Translations under genes and position numbers: made by a program
Notes under the pieces: model-generated
What the model was told of the DNA's origin: nothing
The model's input: only the letters and a program-made list of their open reading frames with translations
Databases searched by the model: none
Origin: Denitrovibrio acetiphilus DSM 12809
GTDB taxonomy: Bacteria > Chrysiogenota > Deferribacteres > Deferribacterales > Geovibrionaceae
Assembly (NCBI RefSeq): GCF_000025725.1
Contig: NC_013943.1
Span: 2,108,001 to 2,172,000, forward strand
Length of the DNA stretch: 64,000 bases
Direction of reading: 5' to 3'
Part shown: in pieces, positions 53,114 through 62,240 of the stretch
Numbering within the stretch: the first letter of the stretch is position 1
Layout of the letters: the number at the start of each line of letters is the position of its first letter

Positions 53114-54952
53114 TTATATCTTGCCGGAAAGTTTTCTGGCACGGCTGGTGTGTCTCTCCTGAGCAGAGAGAATTTTCTTGCGAAGACGGATATTCTTAGG
53201 AGTAACCTCAACAAGCTCATCATCCGCTATGAAATGAATCGCACGCTCAAGAGTCATTGGTGTCACAGGTGTAAGAGTCAGCGCATCATCCTTACCGGAG
53301 GCACGCACGTTTGTAAGTTTTTTCTCTTTACAAGGGTTGGCATTAAGGTCGTTATCTTTGTTATAAGAACCGATAATCATACCTTCGTAAACAACATCCC
53401 CCGCTTTTATAAAGAGTTCGCCCCTCGGCTCCAGATGGAAAAGACCGTATATAACGCCTTTGCCGGCTCTGTCAGAAACGATGGAACCTGTGAAGCGTGA
53501 AGGTATCTCTCCCCTGTGAGGCTCATACCCCTGAAGGAGTGAGTTCATAATACCTGTACCTTTTGTATCGGACAGAAATTCATCTCTGTACCCGATAAGC
53601 CCGCGGCTTGGTATAGAGAATTCGATTCTGGCTCTGCCTGTTCCATTGTTTACAAGGTTGGTCATCCGTCCTTTTCTTATGGAAAGCTTTTCAGTGATAA
53701 CGCCGACAAAAGCTTCATCACAATCGATAAAGAGGTGTTCGATAGGCTCACAAACCTGACCGTCGATCTCTTTAAAAATAACTTCCGGTCTTCCTACACA
53801 AACCTCAAACCCTTCTCTACGCATTGTTTCAAGGATGATAGCCATCTGGAATTCACCACGGCCTTTCACAATGAAGCAGTCTCTCTCTTTATCTTCTTCA
53901 ACTTTTATAGCAACGTTTTGCAGAGTTTCTTTGATAAGCCGGTCTTTTATACGGTTAGACTGTACGAGTTTGCCCTCCTGACCGGAAAGAGGTCCGTTGT
54001 TAGGCAGAAACTGCATAGCAACAGTTGGTTCATCCACAGTAATGCGGGGAAGTGCTTTAGGAGCATCTTTCGTACAGATTGTGTCACCAATGAGAATATC
54101 TTCCACACCGGAAAGCACAATGATCTCACCCGGGTCTGCAACAGTCACTTCCTGCATTCCCATTCCTTCATATATCTGAAGTTTGGAAACACGGAGAGTT
54201 TGTTTAAGTCCATCAGGTCCGAGCCTGACAAGTGTTTCGTTTGATTTAGCAGAACCGTTGATAACTTTCCCAACAGCAAGTCTGCCGAGATATTCAGAAT
54301 ATCCGAGGTCGCTCACAAGCATCTGAAATGGTTCGTCAGCTTTGTATGAAGGTCCGGGGATCTCTTTCACTATTGCATCAAAAAGAGGTTTAAGGTCTGT
54401 ACTGTCGTCTTCAAGCTCTTTTTTGCATATCCCCTGTTTGCCGATAGCGTAAAACACAGGAAATTCTATCTGTTCGTCATCGGCGCCAAGGTCGATGAAA
54501 AGGTCGTATATCTCATCAAGCACTTCATTGATACGGGCATCCTGTCTGTCAATTTTGTTTACAACCACTATGATCTTCAGACCTGCCTCAAAAGCTTTAC
54601 CAAGCACAAAACGTGTTTGCGGCAAAGGTCCTTCTGAAGCATCAACGAGAAGTATCGCTCCATCAACCATAGAGAGAGCTCTTTCAACCTCTCCACCGAA
54701 ATCGGCGTGTCCCGGTGTGTCGAGGATATTTATTTTTGTTTCTCCCCATAAAACAGAACAGTTCTTAGCAGAGATGGTTATACCACGCTCACGCTCAAGA
54801 TCCATACTGTCCATGAGTCTGTCATCAACTTCCTGTTCAGCTCTGAACATACCGCTCTGCTTGAACAGTGCGTCCACAAGTGTTGTTTTTCCGTGGTCAA
54901 CGTGTGCTATGATTGCTATGTTTCTAAGTTTCTCGTTTTGTACTTTACCCAT
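53114..54952 (-). CDS. typA: Ribosome-associated GTPase TypA/BipA
   Basis: A 612-residue translational GTPase involved in ribosome assembly and stress adaptation. The G domain has AHVDHGKTTL (G1), RGITI (G2), DTPGHADF (G3), NKIDRQDA (G4). The EF-G-like domains and the BipA-specific C-terminal domain (KEKKLTNVRASGKDDALTLTP) follow. Full length. It is leftward, with the tautomerase gene upstream of it on the same strand. A small CTCTG-ACA-CAGAG hairpin lies in its upstream region. Confidence 0.97.
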   Translation of the reverse strand: MGKVQNEKLRNIAIIAHVDHGKTTLVDALFKQSGMFRAEQEVDDRLMDSMDLERERGITISAKNCSVLWGETKINILDTPGHADFGGEVERALSMVDGAILLVDASEGPLPQTRFVLGKAFEAGLKIIVVVNKIDRQDARINEVLDEIYDLFIDLGADDEQIEFPVFYAIGKQGICKKELEDDSTDLKPLFDAIVKEIPGPSYKADEPFQMLVSDLGYSEYLGRLAVGKVINGSAKSNETLVRLGPDGLKQTLRVSKLQIYEGMGMQEVTVADPGEIIVLSGVEDILIGDTICTKDAPKALPRITVDEPTVAMQFLPNNGPLSGQEGKLVQSNRIKDRLIKETLQNVAIKVEEDKERDCFIVKGRGEFQMAIILETMRREGFEVCVGRPEVIFKEIDGQVCEPIEHLFIDCDEAFVGVITEKLSIRKGRMTNLVNNGTGRARIEFSIPSRGLIGYRDEFLSDTKGTGIMNSLLQGYEPHRGEIPSRFTGSIVSDRAGKGVIYGLFHLEPRGELFIKAGDVVYEGMIIGSYNKDNDLNANPCKEKKLTNVRASGKDDALTLTPVTPMTLERAIHFIADDELVEVTPKNIRLRKKILSAQERHTSRARKLSGKI

Positions 54953-55211
54953 GATCTTAAAAGGCTCCTTAAACTATTTACAATACCACTGTAGTCCTCT
55001 GACACAGAGCCAGACAGTATTCACTACTTTTCGCAATAAAGAAAGACATATTTTATTTTTCTGGATAAATTATAACTTTTTAATACATATTCCTCAACTA
55101 TCTCACATTCCGCCGGCATCCCCTAAAGCTGAGAAAACTGCTAAAATTTTCTTTAACTTTTATATAACAGGCTGATACACTCTATAATATTACATCACCA
55201 CGGAGGAGTAT

Positions 55212-55559
55212 ATGTTCGTAGATAACTTGAAATTTATAGAGAAAACACCAATGGATGTTCCCGGAGCAGTTAATGTAACGAAACAAGTGCCGATAGGCAG
55301 CGCTGAAGGGTGGGAAGATCACGTTATGCGCGTATTTACCATAACAGACATGGGAAACACTCCAAAACATAATCACGACTGGCCGCACATTAATTATATA
55401 ATAAAAGGCAAAGGCATCCTGCATATGGACGGAAAAGATAACCCTGTTGAAGAAGGGAGCGTCGCATTTGTCCCTTCCGGTGTTGAGCACCAGTTCAAGA
55501 GCTCTGTAAAAGGGGACTTCACATTCATCTGTATCGTCCCGAATAAAGGGGAATATTAA
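55212..55559 (+). CDS. Single-domain cupin
   Basis: A 115-residue beta-barrel protein with the cupin motifs HNHDWPHINYIIKGKG and PSGVEHQFKSS. These supply the His residues and a possible Glu/Asp for a mononuclear metal. The enzymatic role or ligand is unknown. GGAGGAG precedes the ATG. It is 92 bases upstream of the TRAP binding-protein gene on the same strand and may act in the same substrate pathway. Confidence 0.85.
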   Translation: MFVDNLKFIEKTPMDVPGAVNVTKQVPIGSAEGWEDHVMRVFTITDMGNTPKHNHDWPHINYIIKGKGILHMDGKDNPVEEGSVAFVPSGVEHQFKSSVKGDFTFICIVPNKGEY

Positions 55560-55651
55560 GGAGTTTTATCCTCATTCTGAGTTGTTAATTTTAACAAAAA
55601 AGTATAGTTTAATAAAACCAAGTTAAAACAACCTGAAAAGGAGGGTTCCGA

Positions 55652-56749
55652 ATGGATTCCAAAAAAGGAATGAAAAGGCGAGAATTCCTTAAAAAAGCAG
55701 GGGTGACAGCTGTTGCCGCATCCACAGCTTTTGCCGCGCCTAATGTACACGCAAAAACAAAAACATATAAATGGAAGATGGTAACAACATGGCCGCCTCA
55801 CTTCCCTGTGCTGGGAGAAGGTGCAGACGACCTCGCAAAATGGATTACAGAGATGTCAGACGGACGCCTGAAGGTCTCTGTATATGGTGCAGGAGAACTC
55901 GTACCCGCTATGCAGGCTTTTGACGCTGTTAGTCAGGGGATGGTTGAAATGGGGCACGCCTCTTCATATTACTGGGCAGGAAAATCACCCGCAACACAGT
56001 TCTTCTCTGCTGTACCCTTCGGTATGAATGCGCAGCAGCTTAATTCATGGATTTATCAGGGGGGCGGTCAGGCTCTCTGGGACGAGCTTTATGCTCAGTT
56101 CAACCTTAAACCGTTCCTCTCCGGTAACACAGGGGTGCAGATGGGCGGGTGGTTCAACAAAGAGATCAAATCCCTCGACGACATCAAAGGGCTGAAAATG
56201 CGTATCCCCGGGCTGGGCGGTAAAGTTATCGCGAAAGCAGGCGGTACAGTTGTGCTTTCAGCCGGCGGGGAAGTGTACACTAACCTTGAACGGGGCGTTA
56301 TTGACGCAACAGAATGGGTCGGACCTTACCACGATTATAAAATGGGATTTTACAAAGTTGCAAAATTTTATTACTACCCTGGCTGGCATGAAGCCGGTTC
56401 GTCTACTGAGCTTTTCGTTAATAAAAGCAAGTTCGAATCACTCCCTGCCGACCTCAAGGCAATAGTTGAGTCCGCATGTGCCCGTGCGAATATATCTATG
56501 CTCACCCACTTCGAGTCCCAGAACAACAAATACCTTCAAAAGCTTGTAAACGAACATCATGTTAAGCTTAAAAAATTCCCTGACGATGTTATAGAGAAAT
56601 TCAGAACGCTGAGTGCCGAAGTCATCGGGGAGATAGTCGAGAAAGACCCTATGAGCAAAAAAGTTTACGAGTCATACAGTGCGTTTAAAAAAGATATCAC
56701 TCAGTGGGCAAAGCTCTCTGAAGCAACTTTTTATGATATGAATAAATAA
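55652..56749 (+). CDS. dctP: TRAP transporter substrate-binding protein (Tat-exported)
   Basis: A 365-residue DctP-type periplasmic binding protein. The N terminus KRREFLKKAG followed by a hydrophobic stretch is a twin-arginine signal, cleaved after VHA. The family core (WPPHFPVLGEGADDLAKWI, MRIPGLGGKVIAKAGGTVV, NLERGVIDATEWVGPYHDY) places it with the TakP/2-oxo-acid-binding group that uses a conserved Arg and Trp. AAGGAGGG precedes the ATG. Its membrane partners are encoded convergently at 56815-58657. Confidence 0.92.
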   Translation: MDSKKGMKRREFLKKAGVTAVAASTAFAAPNVHAKTKTYKWKMVTTWPPHFPVLGEGADDLAKWITEMSDGRLKVSVYGAGELVPAMQAFDAVSQGMVEMGHASSYYWAGKSPATQFFSAVPFGMNAQQLNSWIYQGGGQALWDELYAQFNLKPFLSGNTGVQMGGWFNKEIKSLDDIKGLKMRIPGLGGKVIAKAGGTVVLSAGGEVYTNLERGVIDATEWVGPYHDYKMGFYKVAKFYYYPGWHEAGSSTELFVNKSKFESLPADLKAIVESACARANISMLTHFESQNNKYLQKLVNEHHVKLKKFPDDVIEKFRTLSAEVIGEIVEKDPMSKKVYESYSAFKKDITQWAKLSEATFYDMNK

Positions 56750-56783
56750 CTATCGATTCACTACAGCCAAAAACTAAAAAACA

Positions 56784-56817
56784 TTAAAGGCACCTATTTT
56801 ACGGGTGCCTTTTTTTA
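56784..56817. terminator. Bidirectional terminator between TRAP genes
   Basis: The perfect 9-bp stem AAAGGCACC/GGTGCCTTT, followed by TTTTTAA rightward and TTTAATGTTTTTT leftward, closes both dctP and the convergent dctM transcript. Confidence 0.9.
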
Positions 56818-58137
56818 ATTAGCAGTCATAACGCCCGGCAGCCATGTCACCATCTCCGGAAAAAGAATCACAATAGTCAACGCCACCAGCTGTATAATGA
56901 TAAAAGGTATGATTCCTTTGTATATGTGAGCAGTTGTAACATTAGACGGGGCAACCCCCTTCAGAAAGAAGAGAGCAAAGCCGAAAGGCGGTGTAAGGAA
57001 AGAGGTCTGAAGATTCATAGCAAGCAGAATCCCTATCCAGAGCAGGTCTATCCCCATATGCTGAAATATCGGAGCCACAACAGGAACAATGATAAACGTA
57101 ATCTCTATGAAATCTATAAAAAAACCTGCAATAAAAACCACAAGCATCACTACCGCTAAAAAAGTATACGGTGAAAGATTTGACCCCACAATAAGCTCAC
57201 GCAGATAAACATCACCATCCATACCCCGAAAAACCAGTCCGAAAGCTGTTGCCCCAACCAAAATTGTAAAAACCATACTTGTAAGGGCTGTTGTCTCTTT
57301 CATCACAGCCAGAAGAGTCTTATACTTAAACTTTCCCTGCACAGCCGTCAGGAATGTTGCACCGAATGCACCCACAGCAGCGGCTTCCGTAGGAGACGCT
57401 ATCCCTTTAAAAATAGAACCGAGGACGCAGAGTATCAGAGCAAAAGGCGGAAGAAATGCTCTCAGAAGACGGGCGATCATAGCCCATCCGGTAAACCCCG
57501 CAAGCTCCTCAGCAGGCATAGCAGGAGCCGCTTTTGGTCTGAAAAGAGCTACTGTCATAATCCAGATAAAATAAAGCCCCACAAGCATAAAGCCCGGCAA
57601 CACCGCTCCCATAAACATATCACCAATGGAAACACCGAGAATGCTGCCCAGAAGAACAAGAACTATAGAAGGCGGAATAATCTGCCCTAATGTACCCGCA
57701 GAGCAGATAGTACCTGTCGCCACTTCGGGGCTGTACCCTCTTTTAATCATAGTCGGCAGGCTCAGAAGTCCCATTGTAACGACTGTTGCACCAACTATAC
57801 CTGTAGACGCAGCAAGCAGAGCCCCTACAACCACAACAGATATGGCAAGACCGCCTCTGACACGTCCGAAAAGGAGCGCCATAGTCTCAAGAAGTTCCTC
57901 AGCGAGACCAGACTTTTCCAGCATAACCCCCATAAAAACGAACAGAGGCACGGCAATCATAACGTAATTCGTCATAACCCCCCATATCCTCAGAGGGAGA
58001 AGATTAAAAAAGTCCATTCCGAATGTGAAATACCCGAAAATGAGTGAGACTCCGCCGAGTGTAAACGCAACAGGAAACCCAAACATCAGCATCGCAAAAA
58101 GAGTTATAAAAAGTAAAAGAGGCATCATCTCAGCCAT
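56815..58137 (-). CDS. dctM: TRAP transporter large permease subunit
   Basis: A 440-residue membrane subunit with about 12 helices that carries out the Na+-coupled transport step. Characteristic segments are FGFPVAFTLGG, GIVGATVVTMGLLSLP, GTICSAGTLGQIIPPSIVLVL and GFFIDFIEITFIIVP. The start MAEMMPL is preceded by GGAGG and overlaps the dctQ stop by eight bases. The longer frame is rejected for that reason. Confidence 0.93.
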   Translation of the reverse strand: MAEMMPLLLFITLFAMLMFGFPVAFTLGGVSLIFGYFTFGMDFFNLLPLRIWGVMTNYVMIAVPLFVFMGVMLEKSGLAEELLETMALLFGRVRGGLAISVVVVGALLAASTGIVGATVVTMGLLSLPTMIKRGYSPEVATGTICSAGTLGQIIPPSIVLVLLGSILGVSIGDMFMGAVLPGFMLVGLYFIWIMTVALFRPKAAPAMPAEELAGFTGWAMIARLLRAFLPPFALILCVLGSIFKGIASPTEAAAVGAFGATFLTAVQGKFKYKTLLAVMKETTALTSMVFTILVGATAFGLVFRGMDGDVYLRELIVGSNLSPYTFLAVVMLVVFIAGFFIDFIEITFIIVPVVAPIFQHMGIDLLWIGILLAMNLQTSFLTPPFGFALFFLKGVAPSNVTTAHIYKGIIPFIIIQLVALTIVILFPEMVTWLPGVMTAN

Positions 58138-58657
58138 TATTGTCCTCCTGTCTGCTGCCTGCAAGAGTCAGCAGAGAGCGGGAAGCAAGCGCAAGCCCCT
58201 GTAAAAAAAGCAGACCAAAGCCGATGCTTATAACTGATTTAAGCATCCACCTGTTCGGCAGCCCTCCAGGGTCAGGAGAAACCTCGTGAAAATGGTAAGA
58301 ATTAATAATAAAAGGCACACTGGTCTTAATAACAAGAACACAGAATGGCAGAAGAAATACAAGCGAACCCACAAGATTGACAAGAGCTTTAGCCTTCGGG
58401 GTAAACCTTGAATAAAGAACATCAACACGGACATGGTTATCCAGCTTAAGCGTGTAACCAGCCCCCAAGAGGAATATAAGGGCAAAAAGATGCCACTCCA
58501 GCTCCTGAACAGCAACAGAACTGTTCTTAAGAACGTATCTGGTAAAAACATCATAGCTGACAACGACAACGAGCAGTGTCGTTATCCATGATGTCAGATA
58601 TCCGACCGCAGAATTAACACGGTCTGCAAAATTGCTTATAATTATAAAGAATTTCAA
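58130..58657 (-). CDS. dctQ: TRAP transporter small permease subunit
   Basis: A 175-residue subunit with four helices. Family signatures are FTRYVLKNSSVAVQELEWHLFALIFLLGAGYTLKLDNHVRVDVLY. It bridges the binding protein and DctM. It is first in a leftward dctQ-dctM operon. Confidence 0.92.
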   Translation of the reverse strand: MKFFIIISNFADRVNSAVGYLTSWITTLLVVVVSYDVFTRYVLKNSSVAVQELEWHLFALIFLLGAGYTLKLDNHVRVDVLYSRFTPKAKALVNLVGSLVFLLPFCVLVIKTSVPFIINSYHFHEVSPDPGGLPNRWMLKSVISIGFGLLFLQGLALASRSLLTLAGSRQEDNNG

Positions 58658-58875
58658 CGTGAACTCCTGGAGCTATGCAAAGGATTGTGTTTTGCAATCA
58701 TGTAGTAAAATTTAAATATTCAGTATTTTTACGCCACATAACGGGATAATTCAAGAAAAAACGCCTTAAATATACCATAGCGTTTCATTTTTGGCATACA
58801 CCCCATGATCTTAACTTTATGTTCATATATGAAATATCACAACAGTCAATATGTACACATATAAATTATTATTTA

Positions 58876-58909
58876 TTGACAGTAATTTATTTCTTGATTT
58901 AATTATCAA
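58876..58909 (+). promoter_or_regulatory. Possible promoter and CRP-family-like palindrome before the radical SAM gene
   Basis: TTGACA lies at 58876-58881. TTGAT-TTAATT-ATCAA at 58894-58909 has perfect 5-bp arms with a 6-bp centre, which differs from the 4-bp centre of FNR sites. It would overlap the -10. Low confidence. Confidence 0.3.
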
Positions 58910-58948
58910 AACAACGCAGACTCCGGCTTGATTACACGGATGTGAAAC

Positions 58949-60256
58949 ATGTTAGAAAGATATGCAGAGCTTAACACAGCAGAATTTGGCAGAATGTACG
59001 ACCTTATCCCTTTTCTGGAAGGCTCAACAGCGGAAAGTTATGAACACCAAAGACAGATGCTTTTAGAAAAGCTCGCAGGACTTGTACAGTGGGGGCACCG
59101 AGGGACAAAAGCCGATGTTTCTGCCATGTCGGAAGGGTGCAGACTTTGCGGTGAAGGTGTCTGGTCATGTCTTTTTATCAATGGTAAATGCAACTGTGAC
59201 TGTTTCTACTGTCCGGCATCCCAGAACGAAGAATGCCTCCCTACAACCAATGCTGTCTCGTTCAGTTCTCCTGCGGAATACACTGCCTACCTCAAAGAGT
59301 TTGGCTTCAGAGGCGCAAGCATAAGCGGCGGGGAACCTCTTCTCACTCCTGAACGCACATTGTCATATATTAAAGCGGTAAAAGATGAATTCAAAGACAA
59401 GATATATATGTGGATGTATACCAACGGCTCCCTTGTCACGAAAGATATCCTGCAAATGCTGAAAGAAGCCGGACTTGACGAAATACGTTTCGACATAGGC
59501 GCAACTGACTACGACCTCTCAAAACTAAAATCTGCCGTGGGGATTATACCATTCGTCACAGTTGAGATACCTGCTGTTCCCGAAGAGCTGGACAACATGA
59601 AAACTGTCATGCATGAACTTGCAAAAATCGGAGTGAATCACCTGAACCTCCACCAACTGAGACTGACTCCGTATAACTTTCCGAATCTGATTGAACGTGA
59701 CTATCACTATATACATAATGAATCTGTAACTGTCGCTGAATCAGAGCTTACAGCGCTTGAACTAATGCTTTACGGAAAACAAAACAGCATAAATCTGCCT
59801 GTCAATTATTGCTCATTCCCCTACAAAAACAGATATCAGGGCTATGCTTCCAGAAAGCGCAGCATAGAGCAGATGATAAAAAACTTTGAAACCATAACGA
59901 AAAATGGATATATCCGCCGCATCACAGTGGCGGCTCCTGATATACAAGGTTCACTGACGGCGCCCAGTGAAAAAAACGGCGACAGCAGCATAAGCATACA
60001 TCAGGATGATATATCTGAGATAAGCCATAACGCAGATATCATCATATCTTACTTCTCAGCAAGACAGATTCACTCTGTAAGCTACAGAAATCCTTTCAAA
60101 ATAATCCACCTGACAGACAGCAAAGATGTCGTTATAGAAAGATTCCGTGTTTCAAAGGACATCCGCACAAACGCATCAGATTTTGCAAACGGAATACTGC
60201 CGGATGAGTGCAGACGCTTTGAAGTCTTCTCTGAAGGGCTCTTGGACTACATTTAA
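58949..60256 (+). CDS. Radical SAM protein (COG2108-like)
   Basis: A 435-residue enzyme with the [4Fe-4S] motif C81-x3-C85-x2-C88 (CNCDCFYC), preceded by GCRLCGEGVWSCLF, the extra CxxC typical of COG2108 proteins related to pyruvate formate-lyase activases. The SAM-binding ISGGEPLL and barrel strands follow. The C-terminal third holds no recognised accessory cluster motif. The substrate is unknown. It precedes a two-component cluster. The palindrome TGTTACA-ATT-TGTAACA begins four bases after its stop. Confidence 0.85.
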   Translation: MLERYAELNTAEFGRMYDLIPFLEGSTAESYEHQRQMLLEKLAGLVQWGHRGTKADVSAMSEGCRLCGEGVWSCLFINGKCNCDCFYCPASQNEECLPTTNAVSFSSPAEYTAYLKEFGFRGASISGGEPLLTPERTLSYIKAVKDEFKDKIYMWMYTNGSLVTKDILQMLKEAGLDEIRFDIGATDYDLSKLKSAVGIIPFVTVEIPAVPEELDNMKTVMHELAKIGVNHLNLHQLRLTPYNFPNLIERDYHYIHNESVTVAESELTALELMLYGKQNSINLPVNYCSFPYKNRYQGYASRKRSIEQMIKNFETITKNGYIRRITVAAPDIQGSLTAPSEKNGDSSISIHQDDISEISHNADIIISYFSARQIHSVSYRNPFKIIHLTDSKDVVIERFRVSKDIRTNASDFANGILPDECRRFEVFSEGLLDYI

Positions 60257-60259
60257 CCC

Positions 60260-60276
60260 TGTTACAATTTGTAACA
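60260..60276. promoter_or_regulatory. Perfect palindrome TGTTACA-N3-TGTAACA, likely operator
   Basis: Two perfect 7-bp half-sites around ATT lie between the radical SAM gene and the kinase gene. A related sequence recurs at 61640. Both sit before genes of the same two-component cluster, so the cluster's own OmpR-type regulator (62241) is the likely binder. Confidence 0.5.
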
Positions 60277-60350
60277 ATTCATTGCATTTCAGACACACAT
60301 TCTACACTTTATCGGCATATCTTATATATATGAAATGAGAAGGAGGGCTT

Positions 60351-61652
60351 ATGCCTTTTTTACGGTCTATCTTTACAAAACTTCTATTTATCATAATAGG
60401 TACTGCAGTTCTGATACATATAATACTTCTGGGGGCATACCATATATACGCCACAAACAGCAGTTACAAACTCACAGCCAATGCCATACAATATGCGGAC
60501 TACATAAAAAAGGATCTGGGTACACCTCCTGACCTGACTGAAGCCAGAAAAATCACTCAGAAAACCGGCATATTGATCAGCTATAAATCAGACACACAGC
60601 AGTGGTTCACAGGAACCCCCGACGATATCCCCAATAAGAATAAAATGCATGTGGTTAAAGAGAAAGAAGGCGTCACAATCGCATACTCACATGATTATGC
60701 CGTTGTTACATTCAAAGACCAGAGCAGCACAATGGAGATGGTTCTCGCCCCGAACAGCAGCCAGACCAAAATGGTCAAAATATACGGATACTGCATCTTA
60801 GCACTCATTCTGCTTGTTTTTCTTGGTGCGTATATGATCATCCGTATGCACATAAAACCTGTAAAGCAGATGTATGAAGCAATAGGTGAGGTAAAAAAAG
60901 GAAACTACGACTATAAGATCAAAAGCAGAAGTAAGGACGAACTCGGACAGCTCTGTAAACTTTTTAACGAACTCACCGAAGAAATTTCAAGAGCGGTAAA
61001 AACAAGGGAGAGACTGCTCATAGACGTCAGCCACGATCTTCGGACCCCCATCACCAGCCTGAAGCTTGCTGCTGAAATGTTAGCTGAATCAGATGTTAAA
61101 AACGACATCCAAGATGACCTCAACTATATGGATGAAATGATTTCATTGATCCTCGACTCCGTACGTCTGCATAATATGCACAACATAAAACCTTCTCTGG
61201 AGTGTTTCAGTCTGAACGACCTTGTTAAAAAGACTGCTGCACAGCTTCCGAAACACGACAAAGCTATCATTTTTGAAGATAGAGTAGATGCTTTCATAAA
61301 CGCCGACACAAAGCTTACAGCTATGGCATTTAAAAATATTCTTGAAAATGCTGTCAAGTATTCTGCCAAGTCCAAAGCCCCGATAGAGGTCATTATATCA
61401 AAAGCTGACTGCAAGTATCTGCTCACAGTAAAAGACCAGGGTATAGGAATATCCGAAGGAGACCTGATTCACGTTACGGAACCTTTCTACAGGGCAGAAA
61501 ACTCAAGGACAAGAGCAACAGGCTACGGACTGGGGCTAAACTTATGCGAAAGGATTGCACAGGCACAGGGGGGGGAATTGGCAGTAACAAGCGAACTTGG
61601 CAAGTGGACCAAAGTGGAGCTAAGTTTCCCTGATACAACCTGTTACAAATAG
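60351..61652 (+). CDS. Membrane sensor histidine kinase
   Basis: A 433-residue kinase. TM1 (about 8-32) and TM2 (about 143-168) surround a periplasmic domain of about 110 residues. HAMP (about 170-220), H228 in DVSHDLRTPITSLKL, then an HATPase with NILENAVKYSA, KDQGIGIS and GYGLGLNLCERIA follow. GAAGGAGGG precedes the ATG. It precedes a PAS protein, a tiny membrane peptide and the cognate response regulator in one rightward cluster. The signal is unknown. Confidence 0.92.
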   Translation: MPFLRSIFTKLLFIIIGTAVLIHIILLGAYHIYATNSSYKLTANAIQYADYIKKDLGTPPDLTEARKITQKTGILISYKSDTQQWFTGTPDDIPNKNKMHVVKEKEGVTIAYSHDYAVVTFKDQSSTMEMVLAPNSSQTKMVKIYGYCILALILLVFLGAYMIIRMHIKPVKQMYEAIGEVKKGNYDYKIKSRSKDELGQLCKLFNELTEEISRAVKTRERLLIDVSHDLRTPITSLKLAAEMLAESDVKNDIQDDLNYMDEMISLILDSVRLHNMHNIKPSLECFSLNDLVKKTAAQLPKHDKAIIFEDRVDAFINADTKLTAMAFKNILENAVKYSAKSKAPIEVIISKADCKYLLTVKDQGIGISEGDLIHVTEPFYRAENSRTRATGYGLGLNLCERIAQAQGGELAVTSELGKWTKVELSFPDTTCYK

Positions 61653-61663
61653 ATACATTACAG
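61640..61663. promoter_or_regulatory. Second TGTTACA-type site
   Basis: CTGTTACAAATAGATACATTACAG has imperfect inverted halves (CTGTTACA and CTGTAATG). It overlaps the end of the kinase gene and lies about 50 bases before the PAS gene, so it could drive an internal transcript for the PAS-peptide-regulator genes. Confidence 0.4.
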
Positions 61664-61711
61664 CAACCATTCAGGAATTAAAAAAATATATATTTATTCA
61701 CGGAGGCAAAA

Positions 61712-62083
61712 ATGGAAAACAAAAATACAAAAACAGAGGAACAAGTTCTGGAAGCCTTTCATATGATGTGGGACGAATACCCCTCTCCTGTAATGCTTCT
61801 CTCCCGCAGGCACGATATCATTACAGTTAACAAAGCAGCAAACACGATGGGAATACCTAAAGGTATAAAATGCCACGAACTAACTCCCGGAGTATCTCAT
61901 GCAAAATACTGCCGTGCCGCTGAGGCACTTAAAACTAAAACAGCCACCAGAGCGGTCTGCAAACTGGAAACAACTGAACAGGTTATCGATTCCTATTGGA
62001 TACCGGTACACGAGGGGGGAGGATACCTCCTCCACTTTGGCAACGACATTACCGAGTATGCCGATGATAGTCTGTTTGCCTGA
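61712..62083 (+). CDS. Stand-alone PAS-domain protein
   Basis: A 123-residue soluble protein with a single PAS-like fold (DEYPSPVMLLSRRHDIITVNKAA, GYLLHFGNDITEYAD). Three cysteines lie in the middle (KCHEL, KYCRAAE, AVCKLE), an unusual density that could bind a metal, heme or Fe-S group or act as a redox switch. GGAGG precedes the ATG. Lying between kinase and regulator genes, it may supply cytoplasmic sensing to the kinase, which itself lacks a PAS domain. This is inference. Confidence 0.8.
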   Translation: MENKNTKTEEQVLEAFHMMWDEYPSPVMLLSRRHDIITVNKAANTMGIPKGIKCHELTPGVSHAKYCRAAEALKTKTATRAVCKLETTEQVIDSYWIPVHEGGGYLLHFGNDITEYADDSLFA

Positions 62084-62144
62084 AACCAAATAAGTGCCGC
62101 TCTGAACGATAGGGGCGGCGCCCCTTCTTGAAAAGGAGAATTCA

Positions 62145-62231
62145 ATGAAAAACCTGAACGGTATTGCATTTCTTATAACAGCCGCTATTTTTATATCAGC
62201 AGTCGTAATTGCTGTAATATATAATATTTGA
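62145..62231 (+). CDS. 28-residue single-span membrane peptide
   Basis: A very short gene, MKNLNG followed by about 20 hydrophobic residues (IAFLITAAIFISAVVIAV) and YNI. A GGAG ribosome site lies six bases before the ATG, and the TGA is nine bases before the response-regulator ATG. A GC-rich hairpin AGGGGC/GCCCCT precedes it. Small membrane peptides of this kind often modulate a kinase or transporter. Its place inside the kinase-PAS-regulator cluster suggests that, but no family is known to me. Confidence 0.6.
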   Translation: MKNLNGIAFLITAAIFISAVVIAVIYNI

Positions 62232-62240
62232 GTACAACTT

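Noticed and set aside
56430-56445. GTTCGAATC resembling a tRNA T-loop
   Set aside because: It lies inside the well-supported dctP coding frame and has no matching acceptor or anticodon arms.
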